A stretch of DNA of 64,000 nucleotides from an uncultured Ruminococcus sp. (GTDB lineage Bacteria; Bacillota; Clostridia; Oscillospirales; Ruminococcaceae), in NCBI GenBank assembly GCA_910584195.1, contig CAJTYV010000008.1:1-64000 (forward strand), given 5' to 3'. A program made the position numbers and the translations under genes. Below, piece by piece: positions 54,725-63,541 of the stretch (the first letter of the stretch is position 1; every line of letters begins with the position of its first letter). The notes under the pieces are model-generated. The model made no database searches and was not told the DNA's origin. It saw only the letters and a list, made by a program, of their open reading frames with translations.

Positions 54725-55589
54725 TTATAATAAAACAGAAAACAGATACGAACCTTTATATCTCAGCTATAGAAATGATAAGGTTGAAGTATCAACTGAA
54801 AGAGCATTGGGAACGAGATTTAAGCTTGAAAATATTGTTGATGATTGGAAGCGTTTTGGTTCAATATATACAGATGTTGTTGGATGGACGGATTACCCAT
54901 ACAATAAAGATAAAAATAGAGCTATGAAGAATTATGAAAATAATAAGTCTATTGGTATAAAAATAAATAACGATATTGATGCAGATATTACTATTAGAGA
55001 TGTAACAGAAGGCAGTACAGAAGCGCTAAAACATTCCAATATAATATCTAAAGACAATTATAATTTGTTATATGCTCAATATGCAGGAAATTTTCCTAAA
55101 ATGAAATTTTCAAATAGTAAGATGTCTCATGTTTGCTGTGAAATAATGGCGACATATAACGCGTTAGCCCTTGTTGGTGAATTTGATATTAATTATGATG
55201 GGACTGTCACAAATGATCTTGACGAATATTTTAAGCTTGCTTTAGAGTTTGAAATTAACGACATTTATTTAGGTTTCATTAATTCATCTGGAAGTTGGGG
55301 CAGTGATCCAAAGGGCATTGAGGAATGTTTAAAATCATATAATTGTAATTATAAAGTTTTCAATAATGTAGATGATATGGATAAAGATTTAAGCAAATCA
55401 GTTTCAATGATAGTTTCATATAAGTTTAAAGTTCTTGGAATACATACCTATTCTTGCTATTATGATGCTAGTTCAAATAAAATCTATTCAATCAACAGAG
55501 GAAGCGGCAACCTATATTTATGGGAAAACAATTCTATACAAGAGTGTATATCAGATAAAAATTTTTCTGTGGGATATGTTTTACAATAA
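54705..55589 (+). CDS. Orphan C-terminal toxin cassette
   Basis: The DNA from 54725 repeats almost exactly the pre-C-terminal block of the full-length protein (about 185 bp, YNKTENRYEPLYLSYRN to DVVGWTDYPYN), then diverges. The papain-like order is kept: HVCCEIMATYNAL, GSWGSDPKGIEECL, GIHTYSCYYDASS and INRGSGNLY. The cassette has no signal peptide or delivery region, as in orphan modules of polymorphic toxin loci. A frame from TTG at 54705, inside the MITE and behind GGAGCAAG, could give a 294-residue product. The partner follows 21 bp downstream. Confidence 0.7.
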   Translation: MSFAESGYNKTENRYEPLYLSYRNDKVEVSTERALGTRFKLENIVDDWKRFGSIYTDVVGWTDYPYNKDKNRAMKNYENNKSIGIKINNDIDADITIRDVTEGSTEALKHSNIISKDNYNLLYAQYAGNFPKMKFSNSKMSHVCCEIMATYNALALVGEFDINYDGTVTNDLDEYFKLALEFEINDIYLGFINSSGSWGSDPKGIEECLKSYNCNYKVFNNVDDMDKDLSKSVSMIVSYKFKVLGIHTYSCYYDASSNKIYSINRGSGNLYLWENNSIQECISDKNFSVGYVLQ

Positions 55590-55610
55590 TGAAAGTGAGA
55601 GAACTATCAA

Positions 55611-56955
55611 ATGAAAAAGCATTTAAGATGGCTGTTGATGATTCCGTGTTTAATTTTGTTGCTGTTTCTTGTCAAGCCAATATACAGACGGACGCTAAAT
55701 ATATCAATTATCTGTAATAATACTAATCAAAGAACATATTATGATGGTGAAAATTATTATTATCTCCAGGCAGATGGCATATATTTGAATTCGGATGAAG
55801 ATAAAAAATTGATTTCCGTCTTTGATTGTATTCAGTTTTTGGTAAAAGAAAACAATATATATTGTTTGACAGTTGAATCAAATGTATGTCAAATGCGGAT
55901 TTTTGATATCACTTCTTTACAAGAAATTGATACTATATATTTTTCTGAATCAGAAGGTCGTGTATATCTACTTGGGATCACAGATAAAACATTAATTTAC
56001 TGCTATTACGATAAGGATATTAAAAAAATAAATATTGTATCCTATGACATTTTAAGTAAGGTAAAGAAAAATGATTTATCTAAGAATTTTTTCGACACAT
56101 CTGAGATCTTGTATTATACAGATGATGATTTATTTCTTGCAAGCTATAATTCCGGATCAATATTCTCGAAACAGAGTATAAATAAAATTGGCTTTAATTA
56201 TAAAGTCTCTTCCGAAATATTCGGATTTGTAGGTTCAACTAAGTTATTGTATACAGATAACGTTAACCTATCTAATACCTGATTCCGTAAAGTTCGCTTG
56301 AATAAAATCAACAAGATTCCTCAGTAATTCGATGAAAATTGACAGCTTTTCAGCCTTGAAAAACTTCACCTGATGGGTGAAAAATTTTTAAAGCGAAGAA
56401 TCATCAATTTTATACTAATAATAGGCAATAATTTCCTATTGGAGCAAGTTGAGTTTTGCGGAATCAGGTAATATATATATTTATGACTTCTTAACTGACG
56501 AACTCGTCAAAAGTAACATTTCGGATAATTCAAAGATTTCAAATTGTAAAATTCAACTTTCATATATTGATAAATCAATTGATACCTTTGCTTTGATTGG
56601 AAATAGTGCATCCCCCTTTATATTTGAAGGTGGAGATTTCAATTTCTCAAATCAACTTAAATACCATAATCACGATGTTCTAACCATATTTGATTCAGGA
56701 AATGGTAATATAATGCAAGAAAAATCATTTAAAACCTTTGAACGTATTCTTTATATTGATAATGAAAAAGTGATAACATATCGTAATGGAAAATACTTGT
56801 TTTATGATTTAGATAATTGGGATTTAATTCGCAAGTTATCGGCAGACGAAATCAAAAACGGCGGCTTCTATACCTTTGAGATCTGCGGCGATTATATCTT
56901 CGTTTTTGATGATAATTCAGGTGAATTGCTAAATAAAATCAGTGTTATTGATTAA
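55611..56955 (+). pseudogene. Second partner gene, split by the MITE
   Basis: The 5' part (55611-56277) encodes a membrane-anchored protein (LRWLLMIPCLILLLFLV) like the first partner. After the MITE the frame resumes at 56469 as NIYIYDFLTDELVKSN and ends FEICGDYIFVFDDNSGELLN then KISVID. Removing the MITE and one TAATA copy joins the halves in frame, giving about 389 codons. As it stands, the first half ends at a stop inside the MITE. The second half could start at the TTG at 56449 in the MITE. If this is the immunity gene of the orphan toxin, it is probably inactive. Confidence 0.8.
56278..56468. mobile_element. 191-bp MITE, copy 2
   Basis: Same length and ends as copy 1 and, by reading, the same internal sequence. 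Flanked by a 5-bp duplication TAATA (56273-56277 and 56469-56473). It splits the second partner gene. Confidence 0.9.
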
Positions 56956-57095
56956 TATGTGTTGAACCTTTCACTTTAAACTATGCCACTACACTTAGTC
57001 TATTGGCACACCTGATTTCCGTTCCACATAAGTCGTTATCGGAATTATGGAGCATATCATAACAGGCAGATACCCCAAAGGCACACACTAACCGT

Positions 57096-57133
57096 AAGCG
57101 TTCTCTCTGAGCTTTCAGAGAGGGCGCTTTTTT
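57096..57133 (+). terminator. Terminator after the toxin locus
   Basis: AGCGttCTCTCTGA pairs with TCAGAGAGggCGCT over GCTT, followed by T6. It marks the end of the cassette region. Confidence 0.85.
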
Positions 57134-57199
57134 CATCGATTAGTTTTTCCGCTCCGCAAGGGTGGACGGCTCTGAGGGATGTTTCCGTTCGCCAGACGG

Positions 57200-57793
57200 T
57201 CAAGCTGAGGTCGGCTCGGTTATAACGTAACGGATTTCATATTCACGCACACGGCGGTAAAAGGTATTTGACGACATATCCATTTTTCGCATAAAATCGC
57301 GCCCCGTGATGTTCTTCGCTCTCCATTCCCCATAGAGTTTTCCGAATTTCTCCCAGTCAATCGGAATGGGCTTTCTGCCTGTATATTTGCCCTGCATTTT
57401 AGCGATTTCAATGCCCTCACGCTGTCGGAGTTTCAGCTGTTCTCTTTCAAGTTGTGACAGAGCTGCAAACACAGTCAACATAGATTTCCCCGTAGGTGTA
57501 TCGGTGTCGATATTTTCTTTGTGGCTGATGAGTGTAACACCTTTTTCATTAAGGGTGTCAATGATATTCAGCAAATCTTTTGTAGAACGTCCTAAACGGC
57601 TGATGCTCTCCACATAGAGCGTATCGCCCTCACGCACATAGTCAAGCATAGCTTTGAGCTGCGGACGGTCTTTTTTAGCACCTGAAATCTTTTCGGAGAA
57701 GATTCGTGCTACCTGATAGTCGCACATGATCTTCTGCTGTCTTGCGGTTTCCTGTTGTTCTGTTGAAACACGGATATATCCTATTTTGCTCAT
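57200..57793 (-). CDS. Small serine recombinase (resolvase/invertase)
   Basis: This 197-residue protein has the catalytic N-terminal domain (IGYIRVSTEQQ with the nucleophile Ser, ISRLGRSTKDLLNII, TPTGKSMLTVFAALSQLERE) and a short C-terminal HTH (GRDFMRKMDMSSNTFYRRV). It should resolve cointegrates or invert DNA for the mobile element. It starts 15 bp after the relaxase gene end and has TAGAAAGGATAAATT before its ATG. Confidence 0.92.
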   Translation of the reverse strand: MSKIGYIRVSTEQQETARQQKIMCDYQVARIFSEKISGAKKDRPQLKAMLDYVREGDTLYVESISRLGRSTKDLLNIIDTLNEKGVTLISHKENIDTDTPTGKSMLTVFAALSQLEREQLKLRQREGIEIAKMQGKYTGRKPIPIDWEKFGKLYGEWRAKNITGRDFMRKMDMSSNTFYRRVREYEIRYVITEPTSA

Positions 57794-57808
57794 AAAAATT
57801 TATCCTTT

Positions 57809-59497
57809 CTATTCAAGTTCATTTTTCTTTTTCTGCTGAGAAAGCTTTCTCTCTTGGCACTGCCTGTTGCGTTCCTGCTGTTCTTGGTTTTCAAGATACC
57901 TCCGCACCTGTCGGCTGTACTGCGATGCCGCTGCCTGCTTTCTGAGAAAAGCATTATGTTCGGGAACAAGAGCGTTGTATTTTTCTTTCAGCTCTAATGA
58001 CAGAGCCTGCAACTCGCTCCGCTTAGGTGCTTTGCCGTCGATGTAATAAGCCTTGATATTCTCATTGATATACTTGACGGCTTCTTCATACTTGTCGATA
58101 GCGGCAGCATTTTTCTTTTTGAAATGCTTTTGCATAAGGGCAGAACGCTCCTGATACTCTTTGTATGTAGCATAATTCTGAGAATGCTGTATCATCATAT
58201 TGATGAGCTTTTCAATCGGATTGATCTTGGCGTTCAGCTCGGCAAGCTCGTCCGTGTGGTCATCAGGGTGCTTGAAATTCCAGAAGAAGCCCTTGAGATC
58301 GTCAAGCGATGTGATTCCGCCAGCTTCAAGGTCAGCGATCATCTTGTCGCAATCACGCATACCCCTAATCTCTGCCCATACATCTTCTTTCTTTTCAGGT
58401 GCTTTACTTTCCGTAGGTGTGGGCTGTGGTGTCGGGGTAGGCAGTTCAGGCTTCGGCTCAGTGGGTTTGGTAGCAGTTGCGTTAAGCATATCAAGCTGTG
58501 CCTGCCGTCTTGCCCGACGGGCTGCAAAGAACTTCTCAACCTGTTCCGCCGCAGCTTTTCTCTTTGCGTTTTCACTTGTTTCGGTGATAGTTTCAGGCTC
58601 GGCAGATTGTTTCGGCTTTGTCGGTGCTGTGACTGTCTGTGTCGGCTTCGGCTCAGGTTTGGGAACAACAGGTTTCGGCGGTTCGATAAGCATATCGGGA
58701 GTCACATTCTCCGCTGACAGCTTTTCCTGTATCTCTGCTATTTGCTCGGTGATGCTTTCGACGGTGAATCCCTCGCCCAGCGTTTCGGCTCTTGTAAACC
58801 TCTGCTGACCGTCACCAGATAGCTTGAATTTCAGCTTGTACTTGTTCTGCGGAGTGTAAACATACTCGATGCCGCTGGCGGTGCAGTGGCGAAGAAAATC
58901 TGCAAAGTCACGACTGTAAAGCATGACCTCTGCAATACGAACACGGAGCTTTTCTTTCCACGACTTGCCCTCTTTCTGCATTTCATTCTCGTAATGTGAT
59001 ACACCCTTACCAATCGGCTCGATAACAGATATGCCGTGTTCGGTGCATATCTCGTCCGATATTTGCCGTAACTCTGCCCACGCACGTTCATTCTTTTTTC
59101 CCTGATTATGCTCGGTGGTAAAACTCAATCCATTATACAGATTAGTGTTATTGAAAATCACATGAAGGTGCATATGCTGTTTGTCCGTATGAACTGCAAG
59201 CACATACTGATAATCGCCTTTGAGATAACGGTCGCACAATTTCTCTCCGATCTGCATAGCCTGTTCAGGTGTAACTTCATCGGGTGCAAAGCTTTGAATT
59301 ATGTGGTAGGCAAGGATTTTTGTTCGCCCGGTTCCTGTGTCTCGGACAGCTCGGAAGTCCTCGCTTGCTCCTGCGCTGTCGGCTCGGCAAGCATAAGAGC
59401 TGACATATAAACCGTTGACGGTCTTATCTCCGTCTGTGATGTAAGCGATTGCCGCACCGACTGTTGCTTTGATGCTATGGATAGAAGTAACCGCCAA
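57809..59497 (-). CDS. MobA/VirD2-type relaxase
   Basis: This 562-residue protein nicks oriT and pilots the strand in conjugal mobilisation. The catalytic HUH site HTDKQHMHLHVIFNN is at about 103-117. The nucleophile Tyr should be in the N-terminal strand (IAYITDG region). A Pro/Glu-rich linker (about 275-370) and a coiled-coil C-terminus follow. It matches the relaxases (TnpZ-like) of Tn4451-type and other Clostridiales mobilizable elements. Its 5' end overlaps mobC by 199 nt in another frame. Confidence 0.9.
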   Translation of the reverse strand: MAVTSIHSIKATVGAAIAYITDGDKTVNGLYVSSYACRADSAGASEDFRAVRDTGTGRTKILAYHIIQSFAPDEVTPEQAMQIGEKLCDRYLKGDYQYVLAVHTDKQHMHLHVIFNNTNLYNGLSFTTEHNQGKKNERAWAELRQISDEICTEHGISVIEPIGKGVSHYENEMQKEGKSWKEKLRVRIAEVMLYSRDFADFLRHCTASGIEYVYTPQNKYKLKFKLSGDGQQRFTRAETLGEGFTVESITEQIAEIQEKLSAENVTPDMLIEPPKPVVPKPEPKPTQTVTAPTKPKQSAEPETITETSENAKRKAAAEQVEKFFAARRARRQAQLDMLNATATKPTEPKPELPTPTPQPTPTESKAPEKKEDVWAEIRGMRDCDKMIADLEAGGITSLDDLKGFFWNFKHPDDHTDELAELNAKINPIEKLINMMIQHSQNYATYKEYQERSALMQKHFKKKNAAAIDKYEEAVKYINENIKAYYIDGKAPKRSELQALSLELKEKYNALVPEHNAFLRKQAAASQYSRQVRRYLENQEQQERNRQCQERKLSQQKKKNELE

Positions 59498-59970
59498 ATC
59501 TCACCGACTCCTTTCTTGATCTCGGTCATATCTTCGGCATAAAAGTTGCCTGTGCTGTGAAGCCGTACCGCTATCTGATTGATGTTTGCGCCGATACGTT
59601 TCATCAGGCGATTTGTTTTAGAAATATCGGTGCTGTCGGGAGTGAGATCAACCCTTGCACGAACGCAGTCACGGATATACTCGGTCTTGTTCTTGTATCC
59701 GTACTGCTCACACTTCGCAAGTATGTCCTGCATTTCGGATTCCGTGAATCTCACGTTAAGGGTGTAAGACTTCTTCTCTTTCCTACGTTTCAGGTACTTT
59801 CGTTCATCGTTTGTAAGCTCGTCCTCGGACTTGTGTGCAAGGGTATCGTCAAGCTCAGACTGCACCTCTTTGTCCAGAGCATTATTGATAGCTCCTTCGT
59901 AAGTCATACCCTCGAACTCCATAACCTTGCGCTTGGGCGGTCTGCCACGTTTCTTTTTCTCCGTGTTCAT
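59299..59970 (-). CDS. MobC-like relaxosome protein with ribbon-helix-helix
   Basis: This 223-residue protein has a basic start (KKRGRPPKRKV), an RHH-type segment (YTLNVRFTESEMQDILAKCE, about 69-88) and the MobC signature LMKRIGANINQIAVRLHSTG at about 125-144. It binds oriT and helps the relaxase. The last 66 codons overlap the relaxase gene out of frame and look low in complexity (Thr/Ser/Glu-rich), so the functional part lies before the overlap. GGAGACACC precedes the ATG. Confidence 0.88.
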   Translation of the reverse strand: MNTEKKKRGRPPKRKVMEFEGMTYEGAINNALDKEVQSELDDTLAHKSEDELTNDERKYLKRRKEKKSYTLNVRFTESEMQDILAKCEQYGYKNKTEYIRDCVRARVDLTPDSTDISKTNRLMKRIGANINQIAVRLHSTGNFYAEDMTEIKKGVGEIWRLLLSIASKQQSVRQSLTSQTEIRPSTVYMSALMLAEPTAQEQARTSELSETQEPGEQKSLPTT

Positions 59971-60489
59971 GGTGGTGTCTCCTTTATTTTTATTTCGGCG
60001 TTAGCCGATTTTTTCAAAGGTCTTAGGGAATGTGTCCCTAACAAGCATTTTGTATTTTCGTCCGTTTGCGGCGCAAAATACAATGCTTGTTATTTTTGTT
60101 GCGCTATGGCGCATTTTTTCTCGCCTGAGCGTTTCTCTCTGCTCAGGCTTTCGATGCTCCGTCAGCGAATTTGGAGCTATGCGACTTCAATTTCCGCCGC
60201 TTAGGTCGGCGGTCATTCTCGCTCACGCTCCTGCGTGATGCCCTCAATTATCATCGGTGTCAATATTCTAAACTGGCTCGGCGCAGTTTCAGCGCAATGA
60301 GGGCGGCAATCCGGTGAAAAGTTTGCCGTTTAAATTTTCCCCATAACAACTTGACGAACTCGAAAACTCTAATGGCGCACAAAGTTCATGCGCCCTGCGA
60401 ATAGACAGATAGCTCCGAAATTTGCTATAATATTATCGTGGGATAAAATCATATCCTGCGATACTCAAAATTGAAACGAGGTGATGCGA
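59971..60489. other. Likely oriT region of the mobilizable element
   Basis: About 520 bp between divergent mobC and a small plus-strand gene, without coding signs. It holds a long hairpin at 60040-60091 (AACAAGCAT...TGTATTTT with AAAATACAATGCTTGTT, two-base bulge) and a second at 60374-60394 (GGCGCA / TGCGCC). oriT in such elements lies directly upstream of mobC, so the nic site is probably here. The exact site is not recognised. Confidence 0.4.
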
Positions 60490-60897
60490 ATGAGTAAGAA
60501 AGCTATGAGTGAGGTCACTGACAACTCTGCTGATACCGTCATGGACGGAGTGCTATCTGAAAATCAGGCAAAGCTCAACAAGCTGAACAGTTCTATTCAG
60601 GCAGCCTATGAGCGCCGCCGTAAGATTATTACGGACAGCAAACTCTACACCTACGATAAGCACTCACAGCTTTACGGTGGTGCTGAGGGGCAGGCACTTC
60701 TCGATGCTGTGACTGCGGAGCATACGCTGATCAGCAAGCTGACCGAAAGCGGAATGTCCTACGCTGACATTGAGGGGCTGGTCGATAGCTCTGACGGTGC
60801 ATACAGCAAGTCGAGCGATGCTGCCGACAGTGACTCTGCCAATGATGAATTTGTCGGACAGACTTCTTTCTTCGGAGATAATTCCTACAAGGATTAA
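60490..60897 (+). CDS. Conserved small protein of mobilizable elements
   Basis: About 135 residues from the ATG at 60490 (GAGGTGATGCGA upstream; an ATG at 60481 is in frame). A helical, charged protein with a Ser/Asp-rich end (SSDAADSDSANDEF). Segments KLNKLNSSIQAAYERRRKII and GQALLDAVTAEHTLI suggest a coiled coil. I recognise no enzyme domain. Position between oriT and tnpW suggests a part in element maintenance. Confidence 0.6.
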   Translation: MSKKAMSEVTDNSADTVMDGVLSENQAKLNKLNSSIQAAYERRRKIITDSKLYTYDKHSQLYGGAEGQALLDAVTAEHTLISKLTESGMSYADIEGLVDSSDGAYSKSSDAADSDSANDEFVGQTSFFGDNSYKD

Positions 60898-61039
60898 CAT
60901 ATTTCCGACAACAAAACGATAGCTGTAAGGGGCGGCAGCAATGCCGTTCCACACGGCTGTATATGAGGGCAGAGAGATAAAGCGAAACCCTCAAACCTAA
61001 AAGCATAGAAACAGACAAGCTAAAGGAGAAAAATTCGCT

Positions 61040-61222
61040 ATGAATGAAACAAAAGCAACCGTGTCCGAGTACCATATCGGGCATACGATCTACAGAGTGA
61101 AAACCGTCTTTAACCCAGCTTTTCGGCAAAGCCTGAGCGACATACTTGCAAGGCTCATCACGGCTGACTGTGAGAAAATGCTCGGTGAATCCGGACAAGA
61201 ACAGGACAAGCAGGCTGTTTGA
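61040..61222 (+). CDS. tnpW: TnpW-like transposon-encoded protein
   Basis: This 60-residue protein (YHIGHTIYRVKTVFNPAFRQ, LARLITADCEK) matches the small TnpW-type proteins beside the large serine recombinase of Tn4451/Tn4453 relatives. AAGGAGAAAAA precedes the ATG. The function is unknown; many elements encode one immediately upstream of tnpX, as here. Confidence 0.75.
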   Translation: MNETKATVSEYHIGHTIYRVKTVFNPAFRQSLSDILARLITADCEKMLGESGQEQDKQAV

Positions 61223-61309
61223 TTTTGGAATATCGGCGCATTGAAAAAAGAAACAAGGTGCGCTATAATGATAATAGCTTGCTGTATCCTGTCGGAAAGT
61301 GAGGTTAAT

Positions 61310-62333
61310 ATGACAGACAAGATAACAGCTTTATACTGCCGTCTTTCGCAGGACGATATGTTGGACGGCGAGAGCAACAGTATTACCAACCAGAAAGCTA
61401 TCCTCCAGAAATTCGCTGAGGATAACGGCTTTCCAAATCCGACTTTCTATGTCGATGACGGAGTGAGTGGTACGACTTGGGAGCGTGAGGGCTTCAAAGC
61501 GATGATGGCTGACATTGAGGACGGCAAGGTCACTACGGTCATAACAAAGGATTTGAGCCGATTAGGTCGTGACTACCTGAAAACAGGTGAGCTGATCGAA
61601 ATGGTTTTCCCCGACTACGATGTGAGATATATCGCCGTAAACGATAATGTTGATACAGCGAAATCCGAGAATGAACTGCTTGCGTTCAAAAATATTTTTA
61701 ATGACTGGTATGCCCGTGACTGCTCAAAGAAAATTCGTGCCGTGTTCAGGGCTAAAGGTCAATCGGGCAAGCACCTGTGTCCTCCTGTGTACGGCTACAA
61801 AAAGTCCGATACAGACAAGAACCTGTGGGTAATTGATGAGCCTGCCGCTGAGGTAGTACGCAAGATTTTCAAGCTCTGTATTGACGGCTACGGTCCGGTG
61901 CAGATTGCAAGGATTTTGACGGAGCAAGGTATCCCTACGCCGACTGTCTACGCATTGTCGCAAGGTCGTGACAACGGCAGACATAACGCTAAAACATACC
62001 GCTGGGGAGCAAACACAATTGCCCATATTCTTGAACGCTATGAATACTGCGGACACACGGTCAATTTCCGCACAAAGATGAAGTCTTACAAGATTCACAA
62101 AATCGTCTACAACCCGCAGGACGAGTGGCAGATCTTCGAGAATACGCAAGAACCCATCATCACGCAGCAGACCTTTGACTTGGTGCAGGAGCTTCGCAAA
62201 CACAAGCGCAGACCGCAACGCTCTGAGGTAGTCAATCCGTTCGCAGGAATGGTTTACTGTGCCGACTGCGGAGAGAAGATGTATCTGAGCCGCCGCAAGA
62301 ATGAACGCCCCGAACAGGAACACATGAGTGGAT
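61310..62333 (+). pseudogene. TnpX-like large serine recombinase, C-terminus cut off by an IS
   Basis: From the ATG at 61310 (GTGAGGTTAAT upstream) the frame gives the catalytic domain TALYCRLSQDDMLDGESNSI (Ser of CRLSQDD), ITKDLSRLGRDYLKTG, the recombinase domain (YGPVQIARILTEQGIPTPT) and a zinc ribbon beginning VYCADCGEKMYLS. It is cut within the ribbon at about residue 341, where the IS left end begins. The coiled coil and the C-terminal tail are lost. TnpX excises and inserts the element as a circle. The truncated protein keeps its catalytic domain but probably cannot pair sites properly. Confidence 0.85.
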
Positions 62334-62406
62334 CGTCTATAATAAATTGGACAGAAAAAATTAAGCCATGGTATAATAGAATAAAAAGGAAAAGGCGGTA
62401 AGAGAA

Positions 62407-62694
62407 ATGGCAGTAAAAACAAAGAATTACACAGAAGAATTCAAAAAGCAGATAGTGCAGCTAGCGAAAAGCGGCAGGTCAGCGAACTCGATAGCAAAAG
62501 ATTATGGGATATCAAAATCCAGTGTGACAAAGTGGGTGAGAGATTACAATAAATCCGGTTCATTCAAAGCGAAGGACAACAGAACTCCGGAAGAAAACGA
62601 GTTGATAGCGCTCAGAAAGCGAGTTAAAGAGCTTGAAATGGAGGCTGATATTTTAAAACAGGCAGCGCTGATAATGGCACGAAAGTCGAAATAA
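62407..62694 (+). CDS. IS3-family transposase OrfA
   Basis: This 95-residue helix-turn-helix protein (TEEFKKQIVQLAKSGRSANS, KDYGISKSSVTKWV) ends in a leucine zipper (RKRVKELEMEADILKQAALI). It binds the IS ends. A -1 frameshift near its end, around GGCACGAAAGTCG, would produce the OrfAB transposase. Confidence 0.9.
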   Translation: MAVKTKNYTEEFKKQIVQLAKSGRSANSIAKDYGISKSSVTKWVRDYNKSGSFKAKDNRTPEENELIALRKRVKELEMEADILKQAALIMARKSK

Positions 62695-62729
62695 TCCTTG
62701 CAAACCGACATAAGTACAGTATCAGCGCA

Positions 62730-63518
62730 ATGTGCAGAAAACTCGGAGTTCCGAGGAGTCTTGTTTATTACAAGAAAAAGACGAGAAAAATAGACAGCGA
62801 ACTTGAAAACGCTGTAATTGAAATCTTCAGAAAAAGCCGAAATAATTACGGTTCAAGGAAGATAAAGATTGAACTTGCGAAGAGAAAAATCATTGCTTCA
62901 AAGAGGAGAATACGACGTATTATGGACAAATACGGGCTGGTATCAAATTATACGATCAAACAGTTCAAGGTTCATAAAACATCATGCAACGAAGAGAAAA
63001 TTAAGAATAAAGTTGGCCGAAAATTCAATAACAGAAAGCAGCTGGAAGTGGTAATAAGCGACCTTACATACGTCAGAGTAAGAGACAGATGGTGTTATAT
63101 CTGCATTCTGATCGACCTGTTCAACCGTGAGATCATTGGATATTCAGCAGGAGCCCGCAAAGACGCTCGTCTTGTGTATGACGCTTTTCTGAGCAGCAGC
63201 GTAAATCTTTCCAAAGTGCAGATATTTCATACCGACAGAGGAAATGAATTTAAAAATCAGCTAATTGATGAGCTTATCGACGCCTTTGAAATTACAAGAT
63301 CTCTAAGTCACAAGGGCTGTCCTTACGATAACGCTGTTGCCGAGGCAACTTACAAAATTTTCAAAACAGAATTTGTTATGAATAAATCCTTTGATTCTCT
63401 TGATCAGCTGAGATCTGAACTCGCTGATTATGTTCATTGGTTCAATAATTTTCGAATCCACGGCTCTCTCGGTTATCTTTCTCCAGTTCAGTTTAAATCC
63501 TTCTTTCCGGCTAAATAA
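62730..63518 (+). CDS. IS3-family transposase OrfB (DDE)
   Basis: From the internal ATG at 62730 262 codons are read. The true product probably starts upstream by -1 frameshifting from orfA, because the frame before it reads ANRHKYSISAMC. The DDE triad is visible: Asp in VISDLTYVRV, Asp in IFHTDRGNEF, and Glu in AVAEATYKIFKTE. The enzyme cuts and joins the IS ends. The reading frame is intact, so the copy may be active. Confidence 0.9.
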   Translation: MCRKLGVPRSLVYYKKKTRKIDSELENAVIEIFRKSRNNYGSRKIKIELAKRKIIASKRRIRRIMDKYGLVSNYTIKQFKVHKTSCNEEKIKNKVGRKFNNRKQLEVVISDLTYVRVRDRWCYICILIDLFNREIIGYSAGARKDARLVYDAFLSSSVNLSKVQIFHTDRGNEFKNQLIDELIDAFEITRSLSHKGCPYDNAVAEATYKIFKTEFVMNKSFDSLDQLRSELADYVHWFNNFRIHGSLGYLSPVQFKSFFPAK

Positions 63519-63541
63519 TTTTTGTCCTATTTTGAGTTGAC

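Noticed and set aside
58124..58808. Two plus-strand frames of about 200 codons
   Set aside because: They are antisense to the relaxase linker; their Ser/Gly/Val- or Arg/Leu/Cys-rich content is that of shadow frames.
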